64,000 nt of DNA, taken from Tipula vernalis (taxonomy: Eukaryota; Arthropoda; Insecta; Diptera; Tipulidae). The notes under the pieces were generated by a model. It worked only from the letters and a program-made list of their open reading frames with translations, did not search any database and was not told the origin of the DNA. Below, piece after piece: positions 19,641-30,715 of this stretch. Numbering within the stretch: the first letter of the stretch is position 1; the number at the start of each line of letters is the position of its first letter. The position numbers and the translations under genes were made by a program. The stretch covers positions 266,886,057 to 266,950,056 of the forward strand of contig OY282559.1 of the NCBI GenBank assembly GCA_958295665.1. Reading direction: 5' to 3'.

Positions 19641-22600
19641 TTTAGGTGTCTAGTTGATTTGCATCATAACCATTCTCCCTGGTGATTGAGCTGGCGGTAA
19701 GCTCTTCTCTTTGACGAGGATGTTATCTTCAAAGGCAGGATTTGGTCATTCTTCCCTCCACTTCGGGTGTTCAAGATACCATTTTTTCCAGAATCCTTGA
19801 ATGCGTTGTTGGATTGCCATCCAGCTAGTCGTGACTTCAGAATAATTTGCAACTCTAGCTCGAGAATGCAAGTTGTAGGTGCACCGTCTAGAAAGTGCTC
19901 TGGTGTAAGTAGCAGTAAATCATCAGGATCGGCTCGTAATGGACAATATAGTTCATAGTTGAGAAGTGGCTCGATTTGGCAAAGCAAAGTTACAATCTTC
20001 TCGAACATTATAAGAGTGTTGCTGTGACTCGATTGAGGTGATTCTTGATTGACTTAATGTTCGGTTATCAAAAGCCCACCAAAGTGTGGGATGAACACTT
20101 GATTTTTGCCTGGTAGGGAAAATCAGGCCTTAAAGTTCTCGAAGCTCTTGTTCGGCCCCGACAAAGTTTGTGCCATTATCGCTTACTTTCTCTTACGAAT
20201 CAAATCAATGAAATAAACCTTTGGATGTGAAAGCGAAAAAATATTGCAAAGATCCTTTTGACCCGTTCGATTGATGAGAACCTTTCCAATAAAGACAAAA
20301 CAATTTCATTAGCTTGAACTTGAGCTACGGTCACAACTGGAACAATTCGACATCATTCGCACATTTTGTCGACGATTTGGTTATTGATAGGCGAATTGTG
20401 TTCCCGATCCATTAGCCGATGGTCTGACAACCAGGCCAAAACAATTTTCGAGTGAGTTCATTTGACGTAAATTTGATGAGTTTTGTCAACACACAGGTTC
20501 AACATATATAAGCTCGAGTCGTGGAATTGAAATTGGCCCAATGGGTGCAATACCAGTCTTTGCGATAACTAATGAGGTTTTGATGTAGTTTTCTTCATCT
20601 TTCATACGTAAATAAACCGCAACCGCCAAGGCCATCTCAAAAGCTTCACAAGCTACACATTCCAATACTGAGTGATATCTGCAGGAAGTTCATCACCATA
20701 ACTTTTGAAAAATAATTTTCATCGAGAAAGTCGATGAAGAAGCCCATCCCGTAGGATCAAAAATCTTGGAGATCTCGTAGAGTAAATTTCGCTTAGATTT
20801 TGTTTTTAGTTTCCTTAGGCGGAAACCAGCCACCTCCATTACTTGACACAGCTCTTCAAACAGCTTGACTGTCATATTTGGACTTTCACATCAAGCACGT
20901 TTCGTATGGTGCTTGATAAGATTATAGATTAAGGGATGATTTTGTTCAATATCTTCTGCAAGTTTTAGCAGAGTCTTGATAGCTAAAAAAGGAGCATAAG
21001 ATGTCCCATACGTCACGGTGTTAAGTTGATATGTTTTTATTTTTTCGGTGGGATTAGTTCTCCAAAGTATTCGTTGGAAACAGTTATCGGGCAATGACAT
21101 GAGCACCTGTCGATACCTTTTCTCGACCTCTGAAAATGAATCATAATTGTCACCAGATCATCTTGTAGTGTAGGTCCGATATAAATTATGACTCGAAGTT
21201 TGGAGCTGGAACTATCTAATTTGAAAACCGACAGTGCGTCACCGCATAATTAATTGTTAGGTTTTTGTTTCATATTTGCGATTTAATTGTTAAGTACATA
21301 CATGTCTTATATGACCTTGTCATATGAAACAAGTACCTAACCACAAGTTGTGTAATTCTTTCGAAACGACGTTCCATAGTAGAAGTCGACGCACGCCGCC
21401 GCAGAACTGAAATGTCCCAGTTTGTCATGAGAGACAGACTCGTTCCGCTAGCACAGACTCGCTAGGCTGGTCATACGTATGTCCTGAAAAACAATTTTTT
21501 CTGGTTTAAATAGGTCAAAGAAGACGTTGGAACCAAATAAAATGTCAACTTCCCTAATGATCCCATAATTTGGATCCGCTACCTGCAATAATTGGAACTT
21601 CTCCTTAAGTGAGTTGTCGTAATCAACTGCGTGAAGTGTTCGTAAGCGCGGCAGTATATAAGCGCTGAACACATAAGCTGCGCATAAGCTGCGTGTTTAT
21701 CAGCCAGACCGTTTATAGCGATCACAGGCGTTGGTTCGGGAACGAAAGTGCATTGCGATCCCGAATCGAGCAATCGATTTGCGAACTGCTTGTTTCCAAT
21801 GCCGAGTCGCCGAGTGGAAACGTTACGTAACATATTTATGAAACTTGATTTCACGGTTATTATTTAAATTATTATTATTCTTTGAATATGTCAGTGCTGT
21901 GAGATTGGTTTGTTCTTGATTGATATATGTGATTCTGGCAACGGATGAGTGACTTAACTTGAGTTTGAGAATTATTTGAATCATATCCATGAAGCAATGT
22001 GTTATATGGCGTACATTGTTGAACTGAATGATTCACCCGAAGATAATTGTAACATACTCTAACTTGATTTACTAAATTCAGCCTGAGATTGACATTAATG
22101 TTGATTTAAAATAATTCCATTTCGTGATTCGCGATCTTGAGCTGCCAGATCATCATTTCAAAATTCGAGAAATTTAAAAGTGTTGTTTGGTTTGTTTCAC
22201 CATCTAGCTTATGTAGCATAATTTGGATCAATCATGTATCACGATGTTCCGCTTCCTTACCCATTGTTCGAACACCGACAATAATTTCGCCAAATTTGTC
22301 GGCCAATGAGCGAATATCGAATGCTTTTCCGCTCATTGCAGAAGATAAATCGAGGAGTGATGGCGATGTATGAGGTTAAGATTATCATGTCCTTATCATT
22401 ATCGTTACAATTTGCTTCAATTTCGGTGAGTTTTGATCTATGATGCAGAACCCTCAATTAATAATCTTTTAAGCAATTCTAGTTTATTGATAAATTGAAT
22501 CTTCAAAGGCAGTGTAAATTTTGTAATCACCATCAAACTTTGAAAATTGAACGTTTGGCAGCTGAACATGACCTTGACTCAATAGAGGACGCTCCGCTAC

Positions 22601-22740
22601 ACAACATTTCAAATTAATATCGTCACTTAATAATTTTTCCATTAAATCAAACAATATTTTTATGTGATACGTTTCTGCCAAAAACTCAATGCCTTTAAGA
22701 TATTTCACCGTTCTTGAAATTTTGAATGACCCTGCAAATT
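19640..22740 (-). pseudogene. BEL/Pao retrotransposon relic: gag, protease, RT, integrase pieces
   Basis: Minus-strand order: 22708-22484, Gag of the DUF1759 type (VQLPNVQFSKFDGDYKIYTAF); 21854-21579, aspartic protease with RLLDSGSQCTFV; 21672-21448, protease tail with LQVADPNYGI and VDILFGSNVFFDL; 21106-20891, RT with QRILWRTNP, YQLNTVTYGTSYAPFLA; 20875-20693, RT thumb/RNase H side with GFRLRKLKTKSKR and KIFDPTGW; 20008-19664, integrase C-terminal part with LLCQIEPLLN and DPDDLLLLTPEHFL, then in a shifted frame QGFWKKWYLEHPKWREE. YVDDLL and the integrase core are not seen. The order and FDPxGW, LTPxHFL motifs are diagnostic of BEL/Pao. Stops are frequent; LTRs not found. Confidence 0.9.
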
Positions 22741-24985
22741 CTATTTCTTCAATATCTTACCATATCGATGAGCCCCGAGCAACTGGCCGATTTTCTAAAT
22801 CAACCGAGAAATACTACACGTCTTAGGTACCTCCCTTCCAGGATTAAATAGTAGACGTCTTAGGTACTTCATCTCTTCAAGAGTCTTATTAAATTTTTAG
22901 AGTGAATGGTGAAACTTTTACCGGTTTGCAACACGATTTTCTATATGACACTAAAATCTGTGATTAAGAATTCTTTCATTTCGAGTTGACAGTACTTTTA
23001 TTACAAATTGTAAACAGTAATGTTGATAATTTTGGTTCGAAAATAATTCTGGACGTTAAGATTATACGTACATAAATTAAACGTAAAATTAAACGTCTTT
23101 TCGTTTTTAGTCAACCCAAAAGTTCAGTAAAAACAAGAAAAGTTTAACCTGAGATTTTCCATCAGTAAGCAAATTGAAAAATTGTGCTTAAACCCCTTAC
23201 CTCATCGAAAATTGCACCATTGTTGCCGATATTTAAAACGAAAATCAAAATTTAAAAAAATAGTGCCCGTTGGTAGTTTTGACAAAAAAATTAACCAAAA
23301 ATATAACTTAAGCTGTTTTTCAAACGTATACGTCTTTGTGGAACCTTGGAACCAATTGATTTTAACGATATGAGACGTTTGATTCATAAATTTGAAAGAT
23401 TCCCAATTACAATGAAAACTAAGTTGTGTTAATTTTGTTGCGCTAGTTTTAATTCCTTTTAACGTCTTATCTCAGGCTTAGGCAAACGAGGACACACTGA
23501 GATAATAATGAACTAAGGACCGAACCATCCGAACAGGGTCAAAGATATGTTCATTCATAGCACCGATCGTAATTAATCAAAAATGCCTTTTGCATTCATG
23601 CTCGGCCCGATATCTCGTGATTCAAATGCGTCAGCTTTGGTCGGTTATTTGAAGTTATTAGTGCCAATTTTGTTGTTACAGCTAGGCTTTAATTCTATCG
23701 CTGAAGTTTCATTCTCAAATTAGGAAGTTTCCCTGCCGCCTAGTTATCCCCAAGAATTTCATTATTTTCTATCAAGTTATGAGACTTGTAATTCATAATT
23801 TCAAAGAATTTAGGAATGACACTTCTCAGACGTATAGAACCAAATGTCTGCTTATAAGTGCTCATTGAAAAAAAATTACGGCTACACCAGCAATCGAAAT
23901 TACGGAAAACCATTTTCAAATTGCTCCTGAAAGACGGTAAAACGTACAAAAATTAAACCTGTCTTCATCAAAAACCTGAAAAGATTGCCCAATAAATTTA
24001 ATACTGTCGATCAGTAAGTAAATTGAAAAAAAATTGTGCTTTTTGAAAATCAATCAATACTCCTCTAAATAACGCTATATCAAATCACCAAAGACACATT
24101 AATTATAAACAAAATTTAATTAATTTAATTAAATTTCGATTCCAACAAAAAATTAATGTCCAAGAAACCAACTGTGTCTGTGATTTAACATTCCGTTGTA
24201 ATACAGTATAGCAAATTACCGCCATAAAATAAAATCGAGTTGCCCCAAATAACTTTAAGCAAACCGACCAAATGGCATATTGGTTAAAGCTGAGGCGTTT
24301 AGATTGGGAAGAAGCGGGTCGAATATAGTATAGACAGGCGAAGAACGCGAAACGTATTTCCGTGATCAGATTTCACTTTTAATTTTATATTAGTCTTTCA
24401 GGCGTAATTTGAAAATTATGTTTCCATTTTGTCGGTTCATCGACGATAGTTACCAGAGCCCTAATTTTAAATTGTAGAAAGTAGAGACAAAATATATTCA
24501 AGTTAAAAATGTTGAATCTACTCAAAACTAAATTGCCTACAGTTTATTTCGGGGGTGTTATCGTTTTTCAACAGATGACGTGTGAGTAATCCATTTTCAA
24601 TTGAATTTTATTTCTGAATATTATGTCGAATTTTTTATAAACTAGAATAACATTCAGTCCAAATACTTTATAACGGCTATTAACGTTTGACGGTTTGAAA
24701 ATTTCCTGAAATATTATAACATAAACCCGAAATAAACAAACATAGCTTGAATTATAGAGGTAGCCAAGTGTCAAATTTTGCGTGGATGAAATCTGTTGAA
24801 TGCTAAAAATACAAATGCTGAAACAACTTCAATCCAAAAATAGTAAATTCCTGGTTCCATTTTAAAAATTGTTGCCAAATTTTAAAATGCATCCGTAAAT
24901 TCCTAGCGAATTATTTGTAAATTCCAAATTTTTTTTATTCTTCAACATATTGAAACATAAAATTTAAAATTAGCAGATGAGTGAA
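22741..24985. other. AT-rich region with a small dispersed duplication
   Basis: ACGTCTTAGGTAC occurs at about 22817 and 22857. ACGTACAWAAATTAAAC followed by ATCAGTAAGYAAATTGAAAAA and TTGTGCTT occurs at about 23066-23190 and again at 23941-24042. No coding sequence recognised. Confidence 0.45.
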
Positions 24986-24989
24986 TCAT

Positions 24990-25440
24990 TCCGAATTGAC
25001 GAATTTTGGATTTATAGTTGTTTTACCAGAGATCGGCTCAAATACGTTCTGTCAAAAAAGTACTGGGAATTGTTAAATGAAACACAAATTTTAAGTTCAA
25101 TCATAAAAATTTATTTTGTCGCCCTCAAAGTATTTCCCCATTCGAGGATATACACATATGCCAGCGGTTTTCCAATCATCGAAACAATTTTTTATACGCG
25201 CTTTCCTAGAGGGCCTTAAATTCGCGCGTGGAATTTTGTTTTATAGCTTCAATGGAGTCAAAATGGGTTCCACAGAGTAGCGTTTTGAGTTTGAGAAACA
25301 GAAAAAAGTTACCTAGTGCTAAACCAGGTGAATGTGGCGGTTGATCGATGGTATTTATTGAGTTGTTGGCCTTATATTCGATCACATTCGTAGCAGTGAT
25401 GGAAAATGGATTTTTTTTAATTGTACCCAAAAAATGTAGT
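24990..25440 (-). pseudogene. mariner transposase C-terminal fragment
   Basis: The minus strand reads DQPPHSPGLALGNFFLFLKLK and GTHFDSIEAIKQNSTRE, then, after a frameshift, a tail with EWGNTL near 25150 and SQYFFDRTYL near 25040. The expected DD34D motif would be SPDLAP.D; here both Asp positions of that segment are Gly or Asn. No inverted repeat found. It is a stump unrelated in position to the full mariner at 30716. Confidence 0.8.
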
Positions 25441-25599
25441 TGCCGTTAAGAATTCAGCCGCTGGACGCTTTTTGCTGCAACTGCAAGTCGGTCAATCATT
25501 AAATCTTGCAGCCAAAGCAGTGTGATCTACAAATTGTGAGTACTATTGGAGAACTTTTGTAGGTTAGCTTCAAAACAATTTTCTTGGTACATATATGTC

Positions 25600-26050
25600 T
25601 TTGATGTTCCCGTTAAACAGCAATAATAATCTTTATTCAATTGCTCTTAAGAAAGCTAATTATTTAGCGTCCCAATTTGCATCGAGTTCTTATTTGGTGG
25701 ATTCGTTTAACTCAAAGCTGATCAAAGAAAATAACGTTAATAAATGAGGATGATATCCGCAATTGTCCTAAAGAACTGTCTTACTTCCTTAGCAAAAGCA
25801 CTTAGCAAGCTATTTCATCTTTCGATGGCAACAAGGGATTTCCCATTTCTATGGAATATTTTAAATATATCATCCAGCACCAAAAAAGGAAATAAAATCA
25901 AAAGTTTTAATGCCAATTTTTTCTAAAGTTGTAGAGACAATAATAAACTTTAACTCTACAAACTATCTTAAGAAATACTACTTAACTTTTGATCGTCATT
26001 ATAGTTTTCGTGCAGTGATCTTATTCAAAAGCGCATTTCCATCATTTAAA
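25600..26050 (+). pseudogene. jockey-like LINE RT fragment
   Basis: Forward pieces: KKANYLASQFASSSYLVDSF, then in shifted frames NCLTSLAKALSKLFHLSMAT, FPFLWN, KKGNKIK, KVVETIINFN and KKYY.TFDRHYSFRA. This is the RT fingers region of jockey-clade non-LTR elements (usually DFP..WK...PV.KKG...NYRPIS). RPIS and the YADD region are missing, so only a short part survives. Confidence 0.75.
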
Positions 26051-26830
26051 CCTTTTAAAAAAACGTGAACGGGAGGACCCTAAATGAATGAGAACACTTT
26101 TTATATCTCCTATCACAACCATAATATCACTGTGCAAGATATGCCAGCATTATGGGAAATGCCTAAGTGTACTTTAGTGATACAAAAGAAACATGTTAGC
26201 ACTATAATGTTCGGCTTAAGGTAGTAGCGGTTTTGTTTAAAGGATTGTTTTAAGCGAAATGCTTCTTGTTTTGATTTATTTTACTGTGCAGAATAATTTA
26301 TCATATTTTCTAAATTAGGTCGACGTTTCGACGGTATTTTCCGCCATTTTTAAGGGTGCAATTTACACTACAACTTAAATGAAAATTTTTGTTATCGAAT
26401 TTCTCCCAACGTAATCATAAAAAGTACTCACTTTAACCGAAATAGGTAATCTAAGTGAGATTTATTTAAAATGTAAAAACAAAAAATTTAAAAGCCATTT
26501 ATAATTTGCTATCGTAATAATTTAATAAAATTTTAGAAACTTCCTGGAATTTAATAAATTTTGAGATAAATTTTTATGTTTCTTGATATAAAAGCTTTCC
26601 AAAATTATTGTTTTACTGAGACTTTACTCCTTATCAAATATTTCAGCGTCTTGATAAACTCTTTCTTTTTTTTTTAATTTTGTTTCGTCTGACCAACATA
26701 CTCTGCCAGAAGAACATTTTTATTTATTCATTAAATTTGATTGTAGCTCTTTAGGAATTTTGCCTTTTAAAAATGAAAATTTTCAACGATTAAATTTGGA
26801 TTTTCGCGCGTATTTTCCAAAAACTGTCCC
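26050..26830. other. AT-rich stretch without gene
   Basis: TTAGGTCGACGTTTCGACG at 26317-26335 is a short GC-richer palindrome-like word; otherwise nothing recognised. Confidence 0.5.
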
Positions 26831-27110
26831 GAATTGCTATGTTGGCAGAGATATATTCGTAATTTTATTTTTAAAATCTTCCGCGTTCAGATATATTTCA
26901 CAGTGGAGAACCTAAATAGATTATGATTGCTCGCAAAGGAATAACAACTTTGTGCACTTTTGGCCGACCATACATACGTCGAGCTGTGCCATGTTAATTT
27001 TTGATGGATTTGGCCAAATTTTTATTAATTTTTCCCGAACGTTCCCAAGATCCAATGATTACATTTAATTTTGACTGAATTGAAGAAATATCAACTTTCC
27101 GAATTTCTTT
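26830..27110 (-). pseudogene. Penelope-like element RT fragment
   Basis: On the minus strand RRMYGRPKVHKVVIPLRAI (26995-26935) followed by YLGSPL resembles the Penelope RT motif with YGLPKIHK and PLRPIVS then GSPTY. It has a stop right after SPL and no further recognisable domain; the GIY-YIG endonuclease is absent. Called on one motif block. Confidence 0.5.
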
Positions 27111-27420
27111 GTAATCATTGTTGCCTGACAATAGTAACTCCCTTTTTTGATGTGAAAACATCTTAAGCGGGAGTAAGTCAAAAATTGAATGTACAAATAG
27201 GAACGGAAAAGCCGGTACGAACGAAATTGCAAATTATATCCCAGTTGTACTTTGCGTGAGCAATCGAGAAATTTTGTTTGAGATGGCACGTTAAAAACAT
27301 GAAACAAAAGTATAAAGAAAAAAAAAGAAATCTTCGGCTTTCTTTAATTTGTTTTTCATGTAGTAAATTACAAAGTTCGCATTTTTTCCGTGCTTTTTTT
27401 ACGAAATATGGTATAAAGTG

Positions 27421-27461
27421 ATGATCACGGTGAGGTTTAAGAGAGCATCACCGTGATTGAT
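27421..27461. other. Short hairpin ATCACGGTGA / TCACCGTGAT
   Basis: A perfect 10-bp inverted pair at 27424-27433 and 27448-27457 with a 14-base loop; outer bases ATG/TCAT extend it after a 3-base offset. Confidence 0.6.
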
Positions 27462-27507
27462 CATTGATCGCTCTTGGAGCGCTGGCCACCTCATATATTT
27501 ATTTAGT

Positions 27508-28650
27508 GGGTGCATGCCAAAGGACTCCATGTTTTTCGACACGCATTCTATCCTTCAAAGATACTATGGTTACTCCGTTGTATAGGTTGATTAATACCCC
27601 AAAAAAACTTTGCTCACAATTAAAACGCACCAGAATTCCAATTGGATTGTGGCCGCGCAATTCACAGTTTATATGCGGCCACCATGTATATTTGAGTAGA
27701 CTATAAGACACAGTGAACAATGATTTACACGATTAAAATTCACCACCCCGTTATCACTGTTTTAATTAAATACAAAGCAACGAAAATATTTGCGTATTAA
27801 TATTCGCGAAATAAATTATATTATGCGCCACGGATAATTTTTGGATTTTTGTAATTAATTTTTATTATAATTTTCTGAACGATGTGTAACTTGCGAGCCG
27901 TAGAATGAAAGTGAGTGTGCTATACAAATTGTATGTGTCTTTGGTTGAGATAGTATGGAAACGAAACAAATATAATCAAATCAAAATGTATGACGAATGT
28001 ATGCGTACTGAAAAAAATGAAAATCAGCTAAAAATATGATTTGCTGAATGGTTGCACAAAACGACAAAGATGGTAATGCAACTGTTCAGGTGTTGTACTA
28101 AAGTGTCCAAGATATTTAATACAAAATAGTGATTTATCGGTACTAATATATATGTGGGATATTAAGTACGGATTCCAGCCATAGAGTAAGTTCAAAATCC
28201 ACTCTATAGTTGTCACTACTATTGAAAAAGGCTGCTCAAATACAATTATATTTTATAATCGAAATGAGTTGCATTTCGAATAATTGTAGGGATAAACGAA
28301 TGTAATAATTCATCGCATACGTGAATCACTACAATACATTTTTTCCATATCTCTTGTATTATATTCTAAAAAATTACTAAACCTAATACAACAACAACAA
28401 AAAATAGTAACTTTTTAGAATATAAACACACAATATAAATTTATCTTTTTAGGCTGTTTTCCAAACGATACTTAGGCTGTTTCCCAAATGAGACTTATTT
28501 ACTGATTTTTTTGTGGAACCTAATTTATTCCACAAGAAATTACATTGAATAAGTTAGGTTCCACAAATAAATAAGTAAATAAGCGTTGTTTGGAAAACGG
28601 CCTTAGTGTAGAATGCGTGTCGAAAAACCTGAAGTCTTTTGGTATGCGTC
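27508..28650. mobile_element. Long-inverted-repeat element (relative of the 54.57-kb foldback)
   Basis: TGCATGCCAAAGGACTCCAT and GTTTTTCGACACGCATTCTA (27511-27550) are inverted at 28609-28648. The stretch 28340-28450 (TATTCTAAAAAATTACT... and TAGTAACTTTTTAGAATATA) is the same as the centre of the 54570-54806 foldback. So this is a larger member of the same family, about 1.14 kb, carrying about 790 bases of extra internal sequence after the left arm and a nested MITE at 28452. A small minus-strand ORF at 27720-27499 overlaps the left arm; I do not recognise it. Confidence 0.65.
28452..28602. mobile_element. PIF/Harbinger-type MITE, 151 bp, nested, TTA duplication
   Basis: GGCTGTTTTCCAAAC at 28452-28466 is inverted as GTTTGGAAAACGGCC ending 28602, flanked by TTA at 28449-28451 and 28603-28605. 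A second left-end copy (GGCTGTTTCCCAAATGAGAC) begins at 28475, so the left end is tandemly duplicated by 23 bases. The middle is a stem around TTGTGGAACCTAA / TTAGGTTCCACAA. Removing it plus one TTA restores ATCTTTTTAGTGTAG, as in the related foldback (ATCTTTTTGGTGTAG at about 54742). TWA target duplications are the Harbinger hallmark. Confidence 0.88.
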
Positions 28651-28655
28651 TACCT

Positions 28656-29252
28656 TCACACCGAAGTAGATTTGATAATTATCTTTCATATGTATGTCTT
28701 TTCACGCGTATCGAAGATTGCTAATTTGAATAAAGCGCAACTAGTTTCATTTCGAATGTTACAAATTGGTTGTCAAAAATGTATTTGTTAAAAATCAATT
28801 ACACATTTTTAAAATATGAATTAAATTAAACAAAAATAAACAATTTTCGATAAACGTATCAAATTCAACTAAAAAAATATTAAGTAAGATATTAATCAAA
28901 ATTTCGAAAACATCTATTTTTGTTTTGAGATTAATATCTGTCATTCTTTCCACACGGTAATTCAGTATCGCAGTGGATTACATAATACCAAATTATATAG
29001 TGTATTTGATAATCCACTTCGGCATTAGATTTGCACATTTCACACGATCATTTTTCGGATTAGGTAATCCAGTTCGGAATTGGATGATGATGCTTGTGAA
29101 AGCGACTTGTGTGGTTAAAAAAAAAATGAAGAAGCGAAGTTAGGTATAGAATGCCGCTAATCTGTTTGCGGTATAAGCTAAATCAATTGGAATGACTTTA
29201 TTTACTTATTTAAAATTGCGGCAAATAAGTCAATTAGTATCAAATAAATCAC
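28656..29252. other. AT-rich spacer with one orphan MITE end
   Basis: No gene. GTTTGGAAAACAGCC at 29253-29267 is a right end of the GGCTGTTTTCC family; 29190-29250 contains TTTATTTACTTATTT / AAATAAGTCAATT text like the stem of the 28452 MITE. A left partner was not found. Confidence 0.5.
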
Positions 29253-29283
29253 GTTTGGAAAACAGCCTCAATGTTTTGTCTTA

Positions 29284-29429
29284 GGCGTTTTCGGAAATAT
29301 GTACATAGTCAGGGCAATTCGATTTTATTTCGATTTACACGTCAGTAAAGAGTAATCTTTCAAAGATTTGGTAGAAGTCGAATCGAAATCGTCATAAGTA
29401 TCACATCAGTATCGGTTTCGAAAACAGCC
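29284..29429. mobile_element. Second Harbinger-type MITE, 146 bp, diverged
   Basis: GGCGTTTTCGGAAA at the left and TTTCGAAAACAGCC at the right are inverted ends of the GGCTGTTTTC family. Flanks are TTA on the left and TAA on the right, so the duplication is TWA-like but not identical. Internal inverted words are TTCGATTTTATTTCGATTT and GTCGAATCGAAATCG. Confidence 0.6.
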
Positions 29430-29504
29430 TAATACCCCCGACAGACACAAACTATATGTAGTTATTTTTTTCAGTCTGTCACAACACGATTTTAAAGCTT
29501 TCAT

Positions 29505-30668
29505 GGGTTCGATTCTGGTTCGATGATATGATAATGAATAAACAAAAATATCATCGGATTTTTCATTTGGTTTTATCATTTTATTTTACCATCAACATAA
29601 TATAAAGCGATTCTAGTTCGATGATAATTAAAAATGATATAATTATCATCGATGAAATACAAATGGCGATTCGGGTTTGACGATGTATGATATACTTATG
29701 TCAAAATTGGTGAAAAAAATGAATATTTTTTCATTTTGTTTTTGTCGCTGAAAAGTATTTATGACCGACGATAAATATTATTTTGCTCGCCCATTCGTGT
29801 TTTTAGTAGAACGTAGTTAGATTAATCGATTAATCGACCGTTTAAAATTGATTGATTAATCTGAGAATATTAAAAGATTAATCGAAAAAAAAAATTTCTA
29901 ACAAGTGTGAACCGATTTTAGTGTTTTGCATAATGTGATTTCAACCTACATATACCTACTACATTTGGATAAGGTGCACATTTACTAGTTAACGTTGGTA
30001 AATGTGGATATATAATTTAACGCAGACAATTTATACTAGTGTACTTTTCGAATTTACAACAATAGGGTAGTAAAAATAATATTTAATAGCGTTAATGTTT
30101 TAGTGATTTACTAAAAATTAAAAACAATAATTAATAGAGAACGAAGATTTAACTTTGAAATATTTTGAAAATTGAAATTTCCATTCTAATTTTAAAACGA
30201 AATGCCCATTTTCCAGAATATTTTTAAAATTGAAGTTTTAAACAATTTTTGGGTTGCTCCGATATCCGATCTAATGACAACCTGAATATTTACGATTGTC
30301 AAGATCAAATTTCAATGCGCATGCTCAAAATTATTTTTTTGGAAACGAATACGAATATTTACTATTGCAAAGAGAGAAACTCTCTTGACAAAATTTTAAT
30401 GCGCAGTTCACATGCCCAAAACCATTTTTTTGGAAAACGAAACTAATTAACCAATATTTAATATTATCAAGAGAGGAAACTCTCTTTCAAGAATGATAAT
30501 TTTATCATTTTTGATTATCATCTAACCAGAATCGCTTTCGATATGTTGATGATAAAATTGAATAAAAAGATAAAAAGCAAAGACGAAATCAAAATGACAA
30601 AAACAATTGAAAAATTTGATGATATTTTTGTTTTTTCATTGTCATATCATCGAACCGGAATCGCACCC
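29505..30668. mobile_element. DNA element with inverted arms of about 150-175 bp
   Basis: Left arm 29505-29652 begins GGGTTCGATTCTGGTTCGATG; the right arm 30492-30668 is its inverted counterpart ending CATCGAACCGGAATCGCACCC. Each arm holds two direct copies of CGATTCTRGTTCGATGATA about 98 bases apart. The core (29653-30491) has GATTAATCGATTAATCG palindromes near 29820 and an imperfect tandem repeat of about 110 bp at 30280-30480. There is no transposase. No exact flanking duplication was found. Confidence 0.75.
30280..30480. repeat. Imperfect tandem repeat, about 110 bp, in the core of the 29505 element
   Basis: AATATTTACGATTGTCAAGA, CAATGCGCATGCTCAAAA and TTTTTTTGGAAACGAA recur as AATATTTACTATTGCAAAGA, TAATGCGCAGTTCACATGCC and TTTTTTTGGAAAACGAA. 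AGAGAGAAACTCTCT (about 30372) and AGAGAGGAAACTCTCT (about 30470) are short palindromes at matching places. Confidence 0.65.
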
Positions 30669-30715
30669 TTATTGCCGTGCTTCGTAGCTTGATCATCTTA
30701 ATCTAGTTTCTAGTA

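Noticed and set aside
27499..27720. 73-aa minus-strand ORF
   Set aside because: Overlaps the arm of a hairpin element; no recognisable domain.
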